From Panagrolaimus kolymaensis (Eukaryota > Nematoda > Chromadorea > Rhabditida > Panagrolaimidae): a stretch of 64,000 nt of DNA. The translations under genes were made by a program, and so were the position numbers. The notes beneath the pieces are model-generated. The model ran no database searches and was not told the DNA's origin. It was given only the letters and a program-made list of their open reading frames with translations. Every line of letters starts with the position of its first letter. The first letter of the stretch is position 1. The stretch lies in assembly GCA_028622995.1 (NCBI GenBank), contig JAJQJQ010000057.1:186001-250000 (forward strand), in the 5' to 3' direction. Shown piece after piece: positions 58,929 through 64,000 of the stretch.

Positions 58929-60586
58929 TTAAGGTTGCTTCTTTCGGGTCATCATTTGGCAGAATTCTGAAAAAAGGACAAATTAATAAAAAAATAACTG
59001 AGCGAGCTCTCGTGTCTCTTTTTTTGAAATTTGTGTCGAATTTCTTTTTTTTTATCGAACAAAAACAATAAAGGCAAAATGGAAGCTGAAAAAATTTAAA
59101 GCGGTTTTGTTAAATCCAACACAAAATTGAAGAAACTAAGGAAAACTTTTTCAACGTTTTTTAAGGATTATTTTAAGGCTTTTAATCTAATTGAATTTGC
59201 AACATTTACTTCCATTATTCCCATCACCCATATTTTTCTTCTTATTTTTTTATGAGTTTTTCCCTCTCAGTCGAGTTGATCTTATTTTAAGCTTTTAACT
59301 TTTGTTCCTGGTTTCTATTTTTTTTTGCAATTTTTTCTTTTCTAAATTCAAAAACCCAATGATCGTCGTTTTTTTTTATTGTCCCTTTTTGACGTCATAA
59401 AATCCCATAATTTAAAAAAGTTAATGGCCTTTTTTAAAAGCATTGGCGGCGGCTATTTTCCATCTTTGTGGCTTTGTAAATTTATGATTAAAATCAAAAA
59501 TGTTCTTTAATGTTGAAAAAAATATATAAGAATAACAAACCTTGAAAATTGATTTTTCCATCTTGATTTACATCAACATGCTTATAAATTGCTTTTATTT
59601 CTTGATCAGATAATGTATGACCCATTCTTTGGAAAGCTGTTCTTAATTCTGAACGAGTTATATGTCCATCGCCATCCACATCAAGTTCTTCAAAAACTGC
59701 TTTAAGTGAAAGAGATAATGGATTGGCTTGAGCAATGGATAAAAATTCTGTAAAAAAATAAAGTAAACTTAAAATTTTATTCGCATATTTTTATTTTTTT
59801 TTAGAACAACTTATTTTTGTGTTTTATCCTTTTTGCAGTTTTTGTAAAAAAAAATCTTAAAAAAAAGTGTGACTAACTTAATTTTTAGTCACAAAGATCA
59901 GTTTTCTTTTTTAAAACATGCACACTTAAAATCATAATCATCCTCTTTTTTTTAAAGAACATAATTAAACAAAAAAAACTTTTGACAATAACACTTATTT
60001 CCGCTTGCTTTAAAAATGGACGCATCAGGTTGATGACGAACTCACTCTCTTTTTTTACTCATATATTTTTTTTCTATTATTTGGAATTTCAAATTACAAT
60101 CGATAATAATAAAACTAATGTATGTTGTTACTCACCATGAAAATCAATATTTCCATCTGAATCTTTATCGGCTGCATTAAACATGGCTGTTAATTCTTCT
60201 TCAGTGGGTGATTGGCCCATTTTAATCATAACTGCTTTAAGCTCTTCTTTTTGAATATAACCATCGCCATTTAAATCAAATTCACGAAAAATACCTCGAA
60301 GATCATCTTCTCGAATTTCTCCTACTTCCGCTACCTGGAAATAGTTGGTTAAAATCGTGTAAAACTTTACTTTTTGGAATTAAAAATGTTTAATTTGTGC
60401 AAATATAATATGAAGCCATTTTAGCCATTTTACATATGAATTTAGTAGTGAATCCACAAATATGCTTTTCTTGCCAATGATTCTGGCCCCAGATTTTTAT
60501 TTATTTGGAACTAAGGTCGAAATTTTTAAATCGCTCACCTCCTGCTTATCATTTCTTTTATTTTTTTTTGACAGACATGAACCCAT
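58929..60586 (-). CDS. Acylated calmodulin-like protein with four EF hands, intact
   Basis: Four exons, 60,586-60,539, 60,334-60,136, 59,747-59,541 and 58,966-58,929, give 163 residues with no break. The N-terminus MGSCLSKKNKRNDKQE has Gly2 plus Cys4 and a basic patch, a typical N-myristoylation and palmitoylation signal for membrane attachment. Four canonical calcium loops follow: DLNGDGYIQKEE, DKDSDGNIDFHE, DVDGDGHITRSE and DVNQDGKINFQE, each with Asp at position 1 and Glu at position 12. The end FCQMMTRKKQP resembles the calmodulin C-terminus (F..MM). It is longer than calmodulin (about 149 residues) because of the acylated leader. The last intron is about 570 bp, long for this window. A calcium sensor tethered to membrane, like C. 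elegans CAL-type proteins, is the likely role. Confidence 0.9.
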
Positions 60587-63500
60587 TTTAAGTGAATGAA
60601 ATAATAAAAACGAAATTCAATAATATTAAAAAATATCAGCAATTACGACAAAAGTAGCAGCAAACAATGCAAAACGCGATAGATACTTATCAATGACAAA
60701 AGTTGAATGAAAAACAAAAATACACTTTTCTTTTTTTTCTTATTCTTCAAGAGGCTCTTTTTCCTTGATAAAGAAAGAAGTACTTGAAAACGTGCTAGAA
60801 AAAGAAAAAAAATTTAAAGGATAAGTTTAAATATATTTTTTTTAAAGTCTCCCAAAATAAACGCAAACAAAGGCAATATGAATAAAGAAAAACACGAAAT
60901 AACTCATTTTTTTCTTGGATAAATTAAAAATAAACATTGGAAACAAAAAGCTTTGATTAATTCTGGCACGCATTTTGTAGGTTTCGAAAATAGATGAAAG
61001 TGTGATGGAAGACAGTAATGTATGTATGTAAGAGAAGGCAAGTATTTTTGAGTAGGGTAAAAAAAAATTATTGATTAAAAGTCGACCACAAAAGTCAAGG
61101 CGAAGAAGGCAAATAATGTAAAAAAAATGCGGTTTTTTAAAGTAAGAAAAAAAAATGGATGGAAAAAATGAAAAAAGAATTTTATTAGAGTTTTTCTTAA
61201 CATATTTTTTCTTCTTTTGATTTTGAAATGTATTTGCGGGCAGTGTAATAATATGAAGAAAAAAAACACCATGACACGGAGGACATCAAACAATGTGAAA
61301 AGAAATAAAAAAAACAAGTAATACAAAATATACATATAAACATTGAAAAAAAAGATCAAAGAAAAAGGGTATTATAGTTTTGAATTTGAACTGAAATCGA
61401 TGGATATTGGAAAAGGTTTCGAAAGTAATGGGAATATTTGGTTTATGATTAACCTTTTGCTTACTTCGATAAATTTTTAAAGGGATTCTTTTTCGCTGTT
61501 AAAAAAACAAACCCAAGCAAAAATTTGAGAAAATAAAATTCGAAATGAGACCAGACGTTATCTCAACAACAAAAAAATAATAAACCTAAAGATTTCTTCT
61601 TTGTGAGGCAGAAATAATTTAAACGTTTGTTTTTTTAGGACCATTTTAAAAACACTGTTCAACAAAGTAAAATGAAAATGTTGAAACATAAAGAAAGATC
61701 AAACACACATACACATAAAAAAGCAGGAAAAAAAAGAGTGGCTCCGTGATTGATCGCGGTCGATGAAACAATGAAAGAAATAAGAGTGACTCAAACTCTA
61801 GAGAAAAAAAAACTAAACTTAAAAAAATCTTTTTTTCTTTTTCTTCATGTTTTCAATAAAAAAAACTTTCTATTTTTTTAAAATGATAAATTTTTGTTTT
61901 GACTAAATTGATACAATCAAAACGAAGAAAAAAATGGGAGGGGAGATGATTCAAAAAAAAGATAGTTCGACCTTTTTTTCTTTTTCCGATCAATTTTGCC
62001 TTACGCTTCAGCAACCACCACGACGTTAAAAAGAAATTGAATAAAATAAAATTTGTTTCCAATCAAATTTTTTTTCAAGGTCAAAAATAGAATACTTCAA
62101 ACAAACAAACAAAAAGTTTAATTCGTCTTTAATTTGGAATATTTTGTGATCGTGCATATGTATAACTTGTTTTAAATTATTTTCAAATTAATTTTATAAA
62201 TAAAAAGTTTAAAAATAAGGTTAAATTAGGGCGGTGGCAAACTAAATGTGACCCTTTTTAAAATGTTTGATGAGAATAACCACTTGGCTTCGGTATACAT
62301 ACAAAAAAAAGTTAATAATGCAAAATGCAAAAATGAAGTTTATCAACTTCAAAAATAAAACTAAAAATAATTTTTTTGATGCCAAATATAGCTAAATTTA
62401 AGAATAAAAAAGCAAGCGTGTAATATGCTTCCAAAAATTTTTACTTCCTTCAAGATGACAAGTCAGCCACCATCAAGCTTGTTGCCCTCCAAAGTAAGAA
62501 CCAACTAAAAAAAGCTTCCATCATCAACCCTCTCATAGAATTTTGGTTATTTTTTTTAAACACAAAAGCATTCGTCAAAAATGTTATTTTTAATTTTTTT
62601 AGATTTTTTCTATGACTTGTCAAACCGCCACGAAGAAGTAATGTTGAAAATAACAATGTTAAATGAAAAAATCAAGAAAAAAAAAGAAGGAACGAAAAAT
62701 GTCAAAACCGTTGACGATGATGATTGTTTGTTTCTGTGGAGCAGCAACAACAACCCTTCTTGCATATTCTAGTTATGTATGTATGTTTCTCCCTCGATAT
62801 TTATTCTTATTCCATTCCAATTCATTCTCTTTTCTTTTTTTTCATTTTCCAAAAAACCGATTTGATTATCAGAAGAATAAAAAGAAGGGAAGAAAAAAAC
62901 AAGTCTAAAAACTGGCGAGAAAAAAAGAAAAAGAAAAATTAATGCATGAACAAAAAAATAATGTTGCGTGAAAATACTGTTTAGGTAAAAATATTGATGG
63001 ATCGTTTGTGCAATTTTTGTCGCTTTCTAACGTCCATCTTACAAAAAAAAATAATAAAGAAACATAAAATGATTGTTTTTAAACTAGAAAGATAGGGAAA
63101 AAACAATTCATATGGAGTTTTTTATTTAATTAAAAAACACAACAAGACTTCATTGGAAAGTTTCAGAAAGAAAATTGAAAGGCACAAAAGTTATAAAAAA
63201 AGAGATTATGATTTTGAATTAATAGTTTAAATAAAACAAAAGTTCAAGATTTTTACTGTTAATTTTATTCATCTTTGCTCCAAAAGGGAGATATGAAACT
63301 AACAAGTTGAACCAAATCTCAGAGATAAATAATCTGTTTCACAAGGTCGATGTTTGAAAAAATACATGCCAAAAAGTTTATTTCTTTTTATTTTACGAAG
63401 AGTGCATTGATAATTACATCAAATTAAATTTGCTTCAAGAAATAAAAGTAAAAACATTGTAATTTTAAAAATAATAATAAAAAAAGTATTTCTCTCTGCA

Positions 63501-64000
63501 TCAATGTCATGACAACGACAATAAATTACTACCATCTTAATTGATGGGTCCATTATCTTACGAAGTTAACTTTTTAATTTTTTTCGTTCAACAAAAAAAA
63601 CAAAGCACACTTTTTTGTCTTTTTTAAAGTGAAGAAGGAAATAGAATTTATAAAAAATAAAGGTAACTTAAAGTTGAGCAATAAAAGTTTTAAAAAATGA
63701 TATGATTAAAAGCAAAGCTCCAGCAGCTCTCAAAAACAAAAAAGCGTATTTCTGAAAACTGTAATCATTGTTTTGGAAACAACAAAAATGCAGACTTTGT
63801 GATTTGAGTGATAGCTTTTCTACCTCATCGTTTATCGACCAAGCAAATAATACCTTGTCTTCTTTTTTTTTAACAAAAATTCCTTTGTTCTTTATCAGGT
63901 AGAAAAAGAAGAAGAAAAAATGTGTTAAAAGCTGAAGAATAAATAAAGATATAAAAAGAGGAAACAATAAAATATAATTTATGACTTATTTTTTGACGTC
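60587..64000. other. Gene-free AT-rich region at the right end
   Basis: Upstream of the calmodulin-like gene there are 3.4 kb of AT-rich sequence with many A and T runs and short microsatellites (for example AAAC repeats near 62,100). The listed open frames are Lys- or Phe-rich low-complexity translations of such runs and are not supported as genes. It may hold regulatory DNA or an upstream non-coding exon. Confidence 0.6.

Noticed and set aside
61075..62942. Several Lys- or Phe-rich ORFs at the right end
   Set aside because: They are translations of A or T runs, with no splice context or domain.

Overview
The window looks like a piece of an AT-rich invertebrate nuclear genome, most likely a nematode and possibly clade IV (Panagrolaimus-like). 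The reasons are introns of about 40-65 nt ending in TTTTAG or TTTCAG, compact multi-exon genes on both strands, TFIID and DHHC enzyme genes of animal type, and many short DNA-transposon derivatives. The genus is an inference; there is no rRNA or mitochondrial marker here.

Layout. Positions 1-23,032 are one uninterrupted tandem array of a 152-bp satellite (about 151 copies, two main monomer subtypes, signs of higher-order block duplication); it runs off the left edge. Its right end cuts directly into a small minus-strand gene (23.0-23.4 kb), and a 1.7-copy relic of the satellite lies 2 kb further on. From 23.9 to 28.3 kb there is a small Cys/His-rich gene and an intact 14-exon gene with a FLYWCH-like zinc-binding module. 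From 28.3 to 34.8 kb there are two mobile elements and a protein kinase gene that is part of a roughly 3-kb segmental duplication; its sister copy is at 55.1-57.9 kb.

From 34.8 to 57.9 kb the window is gene-dense, but most recognisable genes carry lesions: two HSP70-like paralogues, a ZDHHC6-type palmitoyltransferase, an AIG1-type GTPase with a mutated P-loop, a ubiquitin-conjugating enzyme cut off before its catalytic cysteine, a METTL13/spermidine-synthase-like methyltransferase, a JMJD4 fragment, a membrane protein with a DUF167 tail, a tyrosine-kinase fragment, a full-length TAF1 with stops, frameshifts and a hAT-type insertion in an exon, an Ulp1-like protease remnant, and the second kinase with another hAT-type insertion in exon 1. 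Genes at 25.8-28.3, 32.1-33.7, 44.5-45.4 and 58.9-60.6 kb read cleanly.

The main observation is this contrast: a block of normally single-copy, conserved, intron-bearing genes next to a very large satellite array shows concentrated decay (in-frame stops, frameshifts, exonic transposon insertions with clean target-site duplications). It could be a degenerating redundant copy (polyploid or asexual homeologue, sex-linked, supernumerary or somatically eliminated DNA), or partly uncorrected assembly indels plus heterozygous insertions. The substitution stops and the exonic insertions are hard to attribute to sequencing error. The right end (57.9-64 kb) holds an acylated calmodulin-like gene and about 3.4 kb with no gene that I can see.
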